From: Entomobacter blattae
GTDB lineage: Bacteria > Pseudomonadota > Alphaproteobacteria > Acetobacterales > Acetobacteraceae
Direction of reading: 5' to 3'
Assembly (NCBI RefSeq): GCF_014672835.1
Contig: NZ_CP060244.1
Coordinates: 2,411,001 to 2,475,000, forward strand
Length of the DNA: 64,000 nucleotides
Position numbers and translations under genes: made by a program. The notes under the pieces are model-generated. The model saw only the letters and a list, made by a program, of their open reading frames with translations, did no database searches and was not told where the DNA came from. Of the stretch, positions 9,385-18,495 are shown piece after piece (within the stretch, counting starts at the first letter, position 1; each line of letters starts with the position of its first letter).

Positions 9385-9733
9385 TGATAAAAAAAACAGC
9401 TTTTAATTATAGGTGCTGTCTCCTTCTTAAGCTCTGCCTTTTACGCTTTTCTCCCTTCTGCCGTGGAGAGATAGAGATAAAAATTCCTCCACCCTCGGCA
9501 GAGGGCCCTTATAATGCTCTTACTCCTAATTTTGTACCGATCCAACAGTTTTTATTAAAAACACTCTTTTTTGTTTTTAGGCTTTACCTCTTTTTCCATA
9601 AGGCACAAAATACCCTTAAATATCTAATGGTTTTACCATTATGGTTATTCTTCGTTTCTTTTTATTATCTCTGTTGAAAAATGATGCTTTCTCCAAAACT
9701 CGCTAAAATGTGAGCACTTTTTTCTTGTATATT

Positions 9734-9768
9734 GGATCGATCCGTATTTGAGTAATAAGAAATCGATT
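9734..9768. promoter_or_regulatory. Candidate LacI-family operator pair in the 9385-9920 intergenic region
   Basis: The 536-base stretch between the divergent lacI-type gene and the symporter has no credible gene. It contains GGATCGATCC (9734-9743), a perfect palindrome with a central CG, and AATCGATT (9761-9768), centred 27 bases further on. LacI-family operators are typically palindromes with a central CpG, so these are plausible binding sites; this is inference only. The rest is AT-rich and presumably promoter and leader sequence. Confidence 0.35.
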
Positions 9769-9920
9769 ATTAATTTTACACAAACTGAGAATCTAACAAA
9801 GCCAGAACTAAAACACGCCATTAGTAAGATCCTTTAATTTTAGTAGGTATTTTCCTTAACTACTTTATTCAAAATCTTGTTCCGCATTGTTTTAATTCTC
9901 AAAACTTAAAGAGTTTTTAG

Positions 9921-11303
9921 ATGAACGACCCATCTCCACAGCTTCACCAACAGGCACCTGCCGAGGTATCTTTATCTGCCATTAGGAAAACTGCCTTAAG
10001 CAGTTCCTTTGGCAGTGCGTTGGAATATTACGACTTTGCTCTTTTTAGCCTAGCAGCTGCCCTTGTTTTTAAGCCTCTTTATTTTAATTTTCCAAAATGG
10101 GGTATTGTCTTTACCATGGCAACTTATGCCCTGGGCTTTGTTGTTCGCCCGCTTGGTGGGATTATCTTCGGCTATATCGGAGACAGAGTGGGCCGAAAAA
10201 CGGTTCTGGTTTCTACCATTACCCTTATGGGGCTTTCTACCGCTTGCATTGGCATAATTCCTACCTCGCAACAAATTGGATTATGGGCACCTGCCTTACT
10301 CATTTTCCTGCGTATCCTGAATGGTCTTGGTGCAGGAGCAGATCAAGCAGGGGCTGCTATTTTGATGACTGAGCTCTCACCAAAATCAAAACGTGGCTTT
10401 TATGCTTCTCTTCCCTTTATGGGAATCCAGATTGGTACTGTAGCAGCTTCTCTTCTATTTCACTTTCTTTTTAATAACTATTCTGCCGAAGTTGTGGTTT
10501 CTGGTGGTTATTGGCGTATCCCTTTTGTAGGAAGCTTGCTTATCCTGGTTGTTGCACTTTACCTACGTCTCACCATGAAAGAATCCCCTGTCTTCGAGAA
10601 AGCCCAAATCAGTAAAAAAGAACCGCTTTCCCTAAGCCAGCTTCTGGTTACATCCAAAAGAACCTTGCTCCGGGGTATTGGGTTGCGCCTTGCCGAAAAT
10701 GGTGGATCTTCTATCTATCAGGTTCTTGCCCTTTCCTTCATTGTGGAACAAGTCCACACTTCCAAAGATACCGGGGCTCTATCCTTGGTTCTAGCAGCTA
10801 TCGTGGGAGCCTGTATCGTTCCCATTGCTGGAACACTGACAGATAAATTTGGGCGTGTAAAAGTCTATCGGGCGTTTGCGATCATGCAATTTATTACTGC
10901 CCTGCCCGCTTGGTGGCTATTTACCCTTAACAACCATATTATTACCTTTATGACCCTAAGCTTTGTGCTTGGCTGTGCAACATGGGGAATGTTTGGCGCT
11001 CAAGGGGCCTTTATTCCAGAAATGTTTGGAAGCCGCGCCCGGTATACTGGCGTTTCAGTTGCCCGAGAAGCTTCAGCCGTTATCGCCGGTGGGATAGCCC
11101 CCCTCGTTGGAAGCCTTATTATCCACTATACAGGCCAAATGACAGGCCACCCAATATTGGCTTGGGTTCCAATTGCCCTTTATCTCATGATCTTGGGCGC
11201 CTTTACCATCTACACAACATTTCAAATTCCAGAAGTTGCCCAAAGGGATCTTAGTGATCCCAGAGATGCGATCGACGCACCAGATAGCCTGATAAAAATC
11301 TAA
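9921..11303 (+). CDS. MFS transporter, metabolite:H+ symporter (MHS) type
   Basis: A 460-residue inner-membrane proton symporter with about 12 hydrophobic segments. It carries the MHS/MFS hallmark GYIGDRVGRKTVL between helices 2 and 3, and a second copy-like motif DKFGRVKVY in the C-terminal half. The N-terminal SSFGSALEYYDFALFSLAAA is characteristic of the MHS family, which imports organic acids, betaines and related compounds. It lies divergent from the LacI-hydratase-dehydrogenase unit, so its substrate is probably a hydroxy or keto acid handled by those enzymes. A perfect-stem terminator follows at 11314-11341. Confidence 0.88.
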   Translation: MNDPSPQLHQQAPAEVSLSAIRKTALSSSFGSALEYYDFALFSLAAALVFKPLYFNFPKWGIVFTMATYALGFVVRPLGGIIFGYIGDRVGRKTVLVSTITLMGLSTACIGIIPTSQQIGLWAPALLIFLRILNGLGAGADQAGAAILMTELSPKSKRGFYASLPFMGIQIGTVAASLLFHFLFNNYSAEVVVSGGYWRIPFVGSLLILVVALYLRLTMKESPVFEKAQISKKEPLSLSQLLVTSKRTLLRGIGLRLAENGGSSIYQVLALSFIVEQVHTSKDTGALSLVLAAIVGACIVPIAGTLTDKFGRVKVYRAFAIMQFITALPAWWLFTLNNHIITFMTLSFVLGCATWGMFGAQGAFIPEMFGSRARYTGVSVAREASAVIAGGIAPLVGSLIIHYTGQMTGHPILAWVPIALYLMILGAFTIYTTFQIPEVAQRDLSDPRDAIDAPDSLIKI

Positions 11304-11313
11304 ACACTCATAT

Positions 11314-11341
11314 AAAAAGCTCCCATAAAAGGGAGCTTTTT
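11314..11341 (+). terminator. Intrinsic terminator of the symporter gene
   Basis: The arms AAAAAGCTCCC (11314-11324) and GGGAGCTTTTT (11331-11341) form an 11-bp perfect stem with a 6-base loop and a T-rich end. A second inverted repeat, AACCCTAA / TTAGGGTT, lies at 11360-11383 close to the yajC stop. Confidence 0.85.
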
Positions 11342-11391
11342 ATAATTCTAAGTTTTTATAACCCTAAGACTGTTTTTAGGGTTTATTCAGG

Positions 11392-11769
11392 TTATTTCTT
11401 TTTTTGGCTAGCGGAATCATTTGCAGGGGCAGGGGCCGCGGCGCTACTGACCACAGTTGTAATGGTGCTTTTAATCACCTTTACTTTTACCCCTGGAGAG
11501 ATTTCAACTTCAATTTCATCAGAATCTTCTAAACTTTTTTGTACAACCCCAACAATTCCACCGGCAGTAACGATTTTATCGCCCCTGCGAATTTTATTAA
11601 GCTGCTCCTTATGTTCCCTGGCTTTTTTTTGCTGCGGGCGGATCATAATAAAATATACAATAGCAAAAACACCCAAATATGGGACAATGGCTAAAAGGGT
11701 TGAGCTATTAAAGCCTCCTTCTGCGCTTTGGGCATAGGCTGGTGAAACAAAAAAATTCAATAGTTCCAT
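11392..11769 (-). CDS. yajC: Preprotein translocase accessory subunit YajC
   Basis: A small single-pass membrane protein associated with SecDF-SecYEG. After a short N-terminus (FFVSPAYAQSAEG) comes one membrane helix (ILAIVPYLGVFAIVYFIMI), then the conserved RPQQKKAREHKEQLNKIRRG and the DKIVTAGGIVGVV domain, which identify YajC. The C-terminus is Ala/Pro-rich and charged. The open frame extends to 11835, but the N-terminal residues there are unlike YajC; the ATG at 11769 (MELLNFF) or 11781 is more likely. secDF, usually adjacent, is not next to it here. Confidence 0.9.
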   Translation of the reverse strand: MELLNFFVSPAYAQSAEGGFNSSTLLAIVPYLGVFAIVYFIMIRPQQKKAREHKEQLNKIRRGDKIVTAGGIVGVVQKSLEDSDEIEVEISPGVKVKVIKSTITTVVSSAAAPAPANDSASQKKK

Positions 11770-11826
11770 TATTGCATCCATCTCCAACATTACTAAAATA
11801 CAGTATCTCTTGTGAGTTGAACCATA

Positions 11827-12744
11827 ATGGCCCAAATTCTTCCGTCAAGTAAGGAAAAGAAAAAACCGATGGACAATAAGACTTTATCGTCAATCATTCC
11901 ATTTTTACAACGCATTGCCAGCAGCTTGGAACGCCTTGCTCCCCCTCCCCCCCAAGCCGAAACCCTCCACACAGGGACAGCCTTTCTCTGGCAGCCAGAA
12001 CTTTCCCAGCTTCAGCGGATAGAGCATGTTGCCTATGTAGAGCTTGATAAACTCCAAGGAATAGACCAACAAAAGCAGCTTGTTATGGAAAACACCTTTC
12101 ATTTCTCACAAGGGCTTCCAGCTAACAACACCATGCTATGGGGGGCCCGTGGCATGGGTAAATCATCCTTGGTAAAAGCCTGCCATGCTTGGGTCAATAG
12201 CCAAATTCACGAAGAGAGCAACCAGATTGTACTTATTGAAATTGAGCGCGATGACCTGGCCACCTTGCCCTTGCTCCTCTCCTTACTACGGCAAAGCCAA
12301 AGGCGTTTTATCCTCTTTTGTGATGACCTCTCCTTTGAGAAGGAAGATGCTGACTATAAAGCTCTTAAATCCGTATTGGATGGAGGGATTGCCGGCAAAC
12401 CTGCCAATGTGCTTTTTTATGCAACCAGTAACCGCAGGCACCTTATGCCACGTGATATGATTGAAAATGAGCGCTCTACAGCTATTTCCCCTTCTGAAAC
12501 TATTGAAGAAAAGGTCTCACTCTCTGACAGGTTTGGTTTATGGATTGGCTTTCATAACTGCAGCCAAGAGACATATCTGGAAATGGTCAGCACCTATGCT
12601 AAGGCTCGATCGCTTAATATAGACCAGACCACTCTATTTCAAAAGGCCAATAGCTGGGCTGTAACCAGAGGGGCTCGTTCTGGGCGGGTCGCCTATCAGT
12701 TTATAGAAGATCTCACCGCACGCCTCCACGAAAAACACCTATAA
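11827..12744 (+). CDS. DUF815-family AAA-type ATPase
   Basis: A 305-residue P-loop ATPase of the DUF815 family, common next to yajC and serS in acetic acid bacteria; its function is not established. The Walker A motif WGARGMGKSSL is near residue 105 and a Walker B-like FILFCDDLSFE near 157. The family segment NVLFYATSNRRHLMPRDM is also clear. The start could be 11827 or the internal ATG at 11869; neither has a strong ribosome binding site. It is divergent from yajC. A decayed second copy of its 3' half lies about 300 bases downstream (13066-13290). Confidence 0.85.
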   Translation: MAQILPSSKEKKKPMDNKTLSSIIPFLQRIASSLERLAPPPPQAETLHTGTAFLWQPELSQLQRIEHVAYVELDKLQGIDQQKQLVMENTFHFSQGLPANNTMLWGARGMGKSSLVKACHAWVNSQIHEESNQIVLIEIERDDLATLPLLLSLLRQSQRRFILFCDDLSFEKEDADYKALKSVLDGGIAGKPANVLFYATSNRRHLMPRDMIENERSTAISPSETIEEKVSLSDRFGLWIGFHNCSQETYLEMVSTYAKARSLNIDQTTLFQKANSWAVTRGARSGRVAYQFIEDLTARLHEKHL

Positions 12745-13065
12745 ATTTCCCTCTCATCAAGATCTTTTCCTCGCGTGCTTATAGCAAGATAAAGGAAGCA
12801 ATAAAACGAAAACGGTCAAGCCTTTATTAACCAGAAAGAATATTAACTTGGCTCAATGAACTAATGTGCTACCCTATGTTAATCGAATAGAGGGTTAATA
12901 CCGTGCGAGCTAAAGAATTAAAGACAGAAATCAAAACCTATCATTCCTCATAGGAGAAAATATCCTCGTTTAATAAAGCAGTATCGCTCCTGATCAAAAA
13001 AGGTCTTGAGATGGTAAAAAGTGAATAGCCTATAACCAAACACAGGCTATTTCTCTTTATCGGGT

Positions 13066-13290
13066 AAGGAAATCGCCGATAAAATCATAAAAAATTATAA
13101 AAATAGTTTTATACCATCAATAACCACAAGTCCCTTATACTGCGTGATATGATTAGAAATGAGCGTTCTAATGAATCATGAACGTTCTACGACACCCTCC
13201 TTCTGCAAAGAGCGAAGAATCTCTTGCTTTCCGATCCCTTTAGCTTGTGGATTGACGTTCATCATCAGCTTTTTCAGGCGAAGCACTAAG
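13066..13290 (+). pseudogene. Decayed partial copy of a DUF815 ATPase gene
   Basis: Bases 12745-13821 contain no intact gene. In 13066-13290 the DNA can be aligned by eye with the intact DUF815 gene around 12390-12570: CGTGATATGATT, then AATGAGCG and TCTA are shared, and the translation DMIRNERS followed by LLLSDPFSLWIDVHH parallels DMIENERS and VSLSDRFGLWIGFHN. Stops and frameshifts interrupt it. It is therefore a dead paralogue or duplicated fragment. Upstream, 12745-13065 shows only an inverted repeat (AATAGCCT at 13024-13031 with its complement at 13044-13051). Confidence 0.65.
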
Positions 13291-13618
13291 AATGCAGGCG
13301 ATATTGCCTATCATTGTGGAACCTTTTTAAAAAGACCCCGGCATTATTTTCCCAGAATTGTTTTCTCAGAATTGTTTTCCATGAAGTTGCCCTAAAACGG
13401 GATTGCCTTAAAACTCGATGAACCTTTATGCGTCGCTGTTACTGGTCATCAGCTTGGGCTATACTGCCTGATTTTCCAACCTCGGCTATTTTTATTTTTC
13501 ACGAATTTATTGCCCCCTCTTCTACCGCGCATGAGCTTTCGGCCAGAGAACAGTAAAAATGAGATTCCCGCTAAGCTCGCTATTCCCCAAAACTCTGATC
13601 GAGGCAGAACAGAATAGG

Positions 13619-13771
13619 TCATGGTCTTTTTTTGACGGTCAACAAAGCCTTAACAGCAACGTTAATGTGTGGTTTGGCCGCATAGAGCGCAATACGAAAT
13701 ACAACCTGGCTCTTTTCCGAAAAGACAGTAGCCTTTTCAGTAATCAAAGATGCATGGATCATATCAAACAT
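13619..13771 (-). pseudogene. Remnant of rplW (ribosomal protein L23), N-terminal half
   Basis: On the minus strand an ATG at 13771 opens a 50-codon frame that reads [20 protein letters not shown], then [20 protein letters not shown] and [10 protein letters not shown], ending at a TGA. The segment LITEKA with VFRIA, A-KP-I and AVKALL-V is the conserved N-terminal half of L23. The rest of L23 (loop and C-terminal strands) is missing or scrambled. A truncated L23 outside a ribosomal-protein operon cannot be the functional gene, so this is presumably a stray, decayed copy. Flanking 13291-13618 shows nothing I can support. Confidence 0.6.
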
Positions 13772-13821
13772 CTGCTATTCATCGTTCCTTAAAGGAATAT
13801 ATCCCTTATTGTAAAGAGCGC

Positions 13822-15093
13822 CTATTCTCGCCCGATAACACTCTCATCGCCCATATAAGGTCGCAAAACCTCTGGTATGGTAATGCTCCCATCATTATTC
13901 TGGTAATTTTCCATGACAGCAATAAGGGTACGGCCCACTGCTAGCCCAGACCCATTAAGGGTATGAACAAAATCAACACTTCCATCTGCCTTACGATAAC
14001 GGGCATTCATGCGGCGCGCCTGAAAAGCTCTGGTATTGGAACAGGATGAAATTTCCCGCCACGCTTTTTGCCCCGGTAACCAGGCTTCAAGGTCATAGGT
14101 TTTGACTGCACCAAACCCTGTATCCCCCGAACAGAGAAGCATCCTACGGTAAGGAATACCCAAGCGTTCCAGCACTGTTTCTGCGCAACGGGTCATTCGC
14201 TCATGCTCTTCTTCACTATGCTCTGGCGTTGTTATGGAAACCAACTCAACCTTTTGAAACTGGTGTTGACGCAGCATGCCACGGGTATCCTTACCGGCCG
14301 CTCCAGCTTCACTTCTAAAACAAACAGAAAGGGCCGTAAGGCGTTGGGGAAGCCTATCAACCGCAAAAATCTCGCCGCCCGCCATAGCTGTAAGAGAGAC
14401 CTCCGCCGTAGGGATAAGCCACATGCCTTGCTCCGTTCTAAAGGACTGGTCTGCAAATTTAGGCAATTTATCAGTTCCATACATCGAGTTGGCATTCACC
14501 AATACCGGAACTGAAACTTCCGTATAGCCAAACTCCCTGGTATGAAGATCTAGCATAAACTGGCCCAAAGCCCTTTCTATACGAGCAAGGTGACTCCTTA
14601 ATACCACAAAACGAGCCCCGGAAATTTTTCCTGCTACCGCAAAATCCATTTCATCGAGTGCTTCACCCAGTTCAAAATGTTGCAGGGGGATAAATGAAAA
14701 ATCTCGCCGCTCACCAACCTGATGGATTTCCAGATTATCAGCCTCATCTTTCCCATCGGGCACAGAAGGGTCCAACTGGTTCGGCAGTTCTGAAAGAATA
14801 GTGTGAATCTTGGCATCCAGCTCAGCTGCGTTTTGTTCCAAGGCCTCCATATCATTGCGCAACTGCACCGCCTCAGTCTCTAAGGTAGAACTATCAAGCT
14901 TGCCTCGTTTAAGAATACCAATTTCCTTGGCCAGGGCTTTACGACGTGTTTGTTTTTCCTGTACGGCTGTAACGGCACTTTTCCTCTGGGAATCCAATGC
15001 CAGGATTGCTTCTGCTATAGGTGGCATGCCCCTTCTGGCCAAGGCGTTATCAAACCCTGATGGATCCAGGCGGAGTTGACGAAGATCATGCAT
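13822..15093 (-). CDS. serS: Seryl-tRNA synthetase
   Basis: Charges tRNA-Ser with serine. The 423-residue class II synthetase has the N-terminal antiparallel coiled-coil arm (about residues 25-100, rich in Lys/Glu/Leu) that grips the tRNA long variable arm. It also has motif 2 ([20 protein letters not shown] with HQFQKVEL) and motif 3 ([19 protein letters not shown]). It is the last gene of a leftward cluster, 32 bases after tatC, an arrangement usual in alphaproteobacteria. Confidence 0.96.
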   Translation of the reverse strand: MHDLRQLRLDPSGFDNALARRGMPPIAEAILALDSQRKSAVTAVQEKQTRRKALAKEIGILKRGKLDSSTLETEAVQLRNDMEALEQNAAELDAKIHTILSELPNQLDPSVPDGKDEADNLEIHQVGERRDFSFIPLQHFELGEALDEMDFAVAGKISGARFVVLRSHLARIERALGQFMLDLHTREFGYTEVSVPVLVNANSMYGTDKLPKFADQSFRTEQGMWLIPTAEVSLTAMAGGEIFAVDRLPQRLTALSVCFRSEAGAAGKDTRGMLRQHQFQKVELVSITTPEHSEEEHERMTRCAETVLERLGIPYRRMLLCSGDTGFGAVKTYDLEAWLPGQKAWREISSCSNTRAFQARRMNARYRKADGSVDFVHTLNGSGLAVGRTLIAVMENYQNNDGSITIPEVLRPYMGDESVIGRE

Positions 15094-15125
15094 GGAAGGC
15101 CTCTTTCTTTCTCAACATCTTTTGG

Positions 15126-15926
15126 TTAGGCATTTTCCCCTGGCTTGTCTGTGGGGGCAGAAACAAGGCGGGCGCTAATAATGGAAATTTCATATAGCAC
15201 AATCAAAGGAAGTGCCAATCCTGTTTGTGTAATAACATCCGGCGGTGTTAAAATGGCAGCAATAACAAAAGCCCCGACATAGGCATATCGACGAAAACGT
15301 TTCAGCATATCAGCTGTCACAATCCCCACCCGAGCCATAAGGGTTAAGGCCACTGGAAGTTCAAAAGCAACCCCAAAAGCCATAATCAACCGCATAACAA
15401 GAGAGAGATACTCCGAAACTTTAGCTTGCAGTTCTATTTGCATTCCCGCTTGGGACCCACCCATGGTTTGAAAGGAAAGGAAAAACCGCCAGGCAAAAGG
15501 AAAAACAAAATAATAGGCCAGCGCTGCACCTGCTACAAAAAGCACTGGTGTTGCAATAAGAAAAGGCGCAAAAGCCTTTTTCTCACTTTTATATAAGCCT
15601 GGAGCTACAAACATCCATAACTGAATGGCAACCATTGGAAATGAGAGAAAAGCCGCCCCAAAAAAGGCCACCTTAATATAGGTAAAAAAGGCTTCATAAA
15701 GGGCTGTATAGATAAGGTGCGGTTGCTCTCCTTGTGCCCGCATGACCTCAGCTAATGGTCGGGCAAGAAAAAGATACAGGTGTTGAGAGTAATAATAACA
15801 TAGCCCAAAACAGATAACAAAAGTCACCAAAGCCCATATCAACCTCCGCCGGAGTTCCATAAGGTGCTCAAGTAATGGCATGGGGGTATCATGGATGGCA
15901 TCATCCTGACTTTGTGAAAAGCTCAT
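15126..15926 (-). CDS. tatC: Sec-independent protein translocase TatC
   Basis: The polytopic receptor of the twin-arginine export pathway in the inner membrane; it recognises RR signal peptides together with TatB. The 266-residue protein starts with the conserved cytoplasmic LLEHLMELRRRLIWAL and has six hydrophobic segments and the LALTLMARVGIV and AILTPPDVITQ motifs. It follows tatB after 3 bases. No tatA is visible in this cluster. Confidence 0.95.
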   Translation of the reverse strand: MSFSQSQDDAIHDTPMPLLEHLMELRRRLIWALVTFVICFGLCYYYSQHLYLFLARPLAEVMRAQGEQPHLIYTALYEAFFTYIKVAFFGAAFLSFPMVAIQLWMFVAPGLYKSEKKAFAPFLIATPVLFVAGAALAYYFVFPFAWRFFLSFQTMGGSQAGMQIELQAKVSEYLSLVMRLIMAFGVAFELPVALTLMARVGIVTADMLKRFRRYAYVGAFVIAAILTPPDVITQTGLALPLIVLYEISIISARLVSAPTDKPGENA

Positions 15927-15929
15927 CTT

Positions 15930-16748
15930 CTATACCCGTCCAGAATGCCGCATGTCTTCAATAAAGGCAGCCTGGGATGGCGGAATGAATACAGGCGGTG
16001 GTGGCGCCTTCCGATGGCGCTGAAGACCCAGTGCCACTTCAGGAGGGATAAAAACCGGTGCAGGATCCTCTTCCTGCAAGCACTGTATATCTTCCTTACT
16101 CAGCTCTCCCTCTACGCCATAGGCAGAAGCATATATATTTTGCACCTTTCCTTCCCCCTCATTGAGAACACCATATTCATCAACATCAAACCCTGTGACC
16201 AACCTGTTATCCTCTGGAAGCATGGAAGGTCTCCCTTTATTATGCCCATGATGCGAAATGTGATTCTCTGCCTGATCTGGGGCCTGATCTGGGACAAGGC
16301 TATCGGGTAACGGGTTTTGGGCAGCCAGACCAATGGCCATAGGCTTCGAGATCACTTTAGGTTTATAATCTATCGTATTTTCTGCTGTACCATGTGTTTC
16401 AACCTGTTTTTGGGAAAGGTCTTCAGCAAGGTTAGGAGAATGAAAAGCGGTATGAGCGGTAGGGATATCCTTGAGAGACTGTTCAATACTCCCATCTTCA
16501 TCAAGGGTTTTAAGGATTTTGTTTTTAACGTTCATATTTCTCAATTCCCGCCATTGATCACGAGCTTCTTCAAGGTCTGCCTCTTTTACCATTTCATCAA
16601 AATGACCTTGAAATTCAGCCATCATTCTTCGCACCTTTTTTATCAAGCCTGTAACAGTACGAATAGCTATAGGCATATCTTTCGGGCCAATTAAAATCAG
16701 GCTGACAATCCCTATAAGCACAAGCTCAGAGCCAACAAAATCAAACAT
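15930..16748 (-). CDS. tatB: Sec-independent protein translocase TatB, long form
   Basis: A single-span component of the Tat receptor complex. The N-terminus MFDFVGSELVLIGIVSLILI followed by GPKDMPIAIRTVTG is the TatB membrane helix, hinge and amphipathic helix. The remaining roughly 200 residues are hydrophilic and Pro/Ala/Gln-rich (repeated PDQAPDQAE and PPPVFIPP), making this protein longer than typical TatB. It sits immediately upstream of tatC. tatA, normally the preceding gene, is replaced by sequence containing a decayed glycosylase gene on the other strand. Confidence 0.9.
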   Translation of the reverse strand: MFDFVGSELVLIGIVSLILIGPKDMPIAIRTVTGLIKKVRRMMAEFQGHFDEMVKEADLEEARDQWRELRNMNVKNKILKTLDEDGSIEQSLKDIPTAHTAFHSPNLAEDLSQKQVETHGTAENTIDYKPKVISKPMAIGLAAQNPLPDSLVPDQAPDQAENHISHHGHNKGRPSMLPEDNRLVTGFDVDEYGVLNEGEGKVQNIYASAYGVEGELSKEDIQCLQEEDPAPVFIPPEVALGLQRHRKAPPPPVFIPPSQAAFIEDMRHSGRV

Positions 16749-16790
16749 TTCTTCCTGTGTCCCCTACCCATATTTTGGTAAGAATACCCT

Positions 16791-17430
16791 TTGCCACCTT
16801 ATTCCATCCCCCCACTAGACCCTTCTGGTTTTAAACCCGTGTTGGATTACTATAACGCTCCTATCCAACCCTGGGGAGACGAAAAAAGCACTTTTCTTAT
16901 TGTTGGGTTGGCCCCAGGTTTAAAAGGAGCCAATCGAACAGGTCGTCCCTTTACAGGAGATTACGCTGGGGAACTGCTCTACTCTACTTTAATAAAGTTT
17001 GGTTTTGCCAAAGGTCATTACCTTGCTTCCCCCGATGATGAACTGACCTTAACAAACTGCCGTATTGTGAATGCCGTTCGGTGCGCGCCACCTCAAAATA
17101 AGAGCTTTCCACGCTAAACATCCTGGCTAAGCATCCTGCCAAACCAAGCCAGAATCCTATTTTTACTGGGAAACTCTCCCTATAATTTATTATCCACCTT
17201 ACCCATAATACCTTCCACGATAATCAAGGCTATTTAAGGCAAGGCTGCGCAACTTTCTACCCATCGAACAACATACCAATGCCTTGAACCACATCTCTCT
17301 ATAGAAGAATACCCCCCTCATGGGGTTTAAAAAACTTCCTAACCTTACTGCATCAAGCCAAATACAAATACGGACTCTTCTCTCTATGGGCTCCGCACAT
17401 AAGACCACTCTTCATTCATCTGATCATTTA
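16791..17430 (+). pseudogene. Decayed family 5 uracil-DNA glycosylase gene
   Basis: The first 108 codons (16791-17117) read as the N-terminal half of a UDGb/family 5 glycosylase, with the hallmark FLIVGLAPGLKGANRTGRPF followed by TGDYAG. A stop at 17115-17117 then truncates it. Downstream, traces of the C-terminal half survive in shifting frames, including an NTNT stretch near 17363 that resembles the conserved SSQNTNTG region, but with stops between. The active-site motif 2 is lost, so it should be non-functional. It lies on the strand opposite to the scpB-tatB cluster, in the interval where tatA would be expected. From 17430 to 17670 I see nothing. Confidence 0.7.
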
Positions 17431-17670
17431 AAACTATAAACGATGCAGCCACAATTATTATTTTTATTTTCTTTTCATGCCCTATTTCACTCAAAGGCCT
17501 GTCTTTTCCACCAAGAAGCCCATCTTTATAACCTATCTAAAAGGCACCTTCCCTCAATTTTGGTAAAGTTTTGAACACTTCATATGGACTTAATCATTAC
17601 TTCTTATTTTCTTCTTCCCATTCGGTTAAGAGACTATTGCAAAGGCCTAGGGCATAAACCCCAACAGCCA

Positions 17671-18351
17671 TCACCCCTTTTCATGATTTTCATTTTCGTG
17701 GTCTTCATTTTCATTATTTTCATTTTCATGGCTTTCAAGGGGGTGCTCATCTCCGGGTTGATCCACCAAAAGTTCTTCGCGTTTTGGAAGGTCCTGCAAG
17801 CTTGTTAGCCCAAAATGCTGTAAGAATATTTCTGTTGTCCCCCACAAAACTGGCCGACCAGGAACCTCTTTACGCCCTTTTGAAACAATTAACGACAGTT
17901 CCAATAAAAGATCCATAATTTGGGTATTAAGACTTACCCCCCTTATCGCTTCAATATCAGCCCGAGTACAAGGCTGATGATAGGCAATAATTGCCAATGT
18001 TTCCAAAGCCGGCTTGGTAAGCCTACGAGGTTTTTCAACCACTTTAGTGAGGTAAGAAGCAAGATCCGGAGCGGTGCGAAACTGCCAACCTTTTCCAACA
18101 GGGACAAGGGTGATACCCCCTTCTCGATATTTCTGCTTTAAAACCTCTAGCAACTGCTCCACATAACTCATGGGATCACCCCCCTCAGCAGGGAGCAGGC
18201 CATGTCTCTCAAACACGGCCAGTAAGGCCGCCTTGGTCATGGGTTCTGAGGCAGAAAACAAGGCTGCTTCCATTACCCTTATTCCTTGAAGGGCCAAAGC
18301 ATCATCGGGCAAAGGAACAGAAAAAATGGAGTCTTGCCTGTTATCTTCCAT
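17671..18351 (-). CDS. scpB: Segregation and condensation protein B
   Basis: The winged-helix kleisin-associated partner of SMC-ScpA, needed for chromosome condensation. Residues 20-180 carry the two winged helices (AALFSASEPMTKAAL, RTAPDLASYLTKVVEKPRRL and LAIIAYHQPCTRADIEAIRG), all diagnostic. The last about 25 residues are a low-complexity acidic tail built of Asn/Glu/His repeats (HENENNENEDHENENHE), encoded by near-tandem ATTTTC units on the plus strand at 17685-17735. It lies downstream of scpA, separated by 144 bases. Confidence 0.92.
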   Translation of the reverse strand: MEDNRQDSIFSVPLPDDALALQGIRVMEAALFSASEPMTKAALLAVFERHGLLPAEGGDPMSYVEQLLEVLKQKYREGGITLVPVGKGWQFRTAPDLASYLTKVVEKPRRLTKPALETLAIIAYHQPCTRADIEAIRGVSLNTQIMDLLLELSLIVSKGRKEVPGRPVLWGTTEIFLQHFGLTSLQDLPKREELLVDQPGDEHPLESHENENNENEDHENENHEKG

Positions 18352-18495
18352 TAACGGTCTCTTCCCCTATTCTCTTCTTCCACGCGCTATGCTTCATAGA
18401 AACGCCTTCCATAGGAAAACTGCCAAGGCCTTTTGTTTTTTTCCGAACTCCAATCCATTTCTTTTGTATAGACATTTCTTCCGTATAGACATTCC

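Noticed and set aside
9384-9677. Plus-strand open frame of 97 codons in the LacI/symporter intergenic region
   Set aside because: Translation is Leu/Phe-rich chance-like sequence, with no ribosome binding site, and it starts inside the divergent regulator's promoter.
11360-11383. AACCCTAA/TTAGGGTT inverted repeat as yajC terminator
   Set aside because: It lacks a T-run on the yajC strand and has an 8-base loop; kept only as a comment.
13559-13792. Plus-strand frame of 77 codons
   Set aside because: It is the antisense of the L23 remnant, whose minus-strand reading matches a known protein.
17685-17735. ATTTTC repeats as a CRISPR or phase-variation tract
   Set aside because: Units are very short, contiguous, have no spacers, and encode the ScpB tail in frame.
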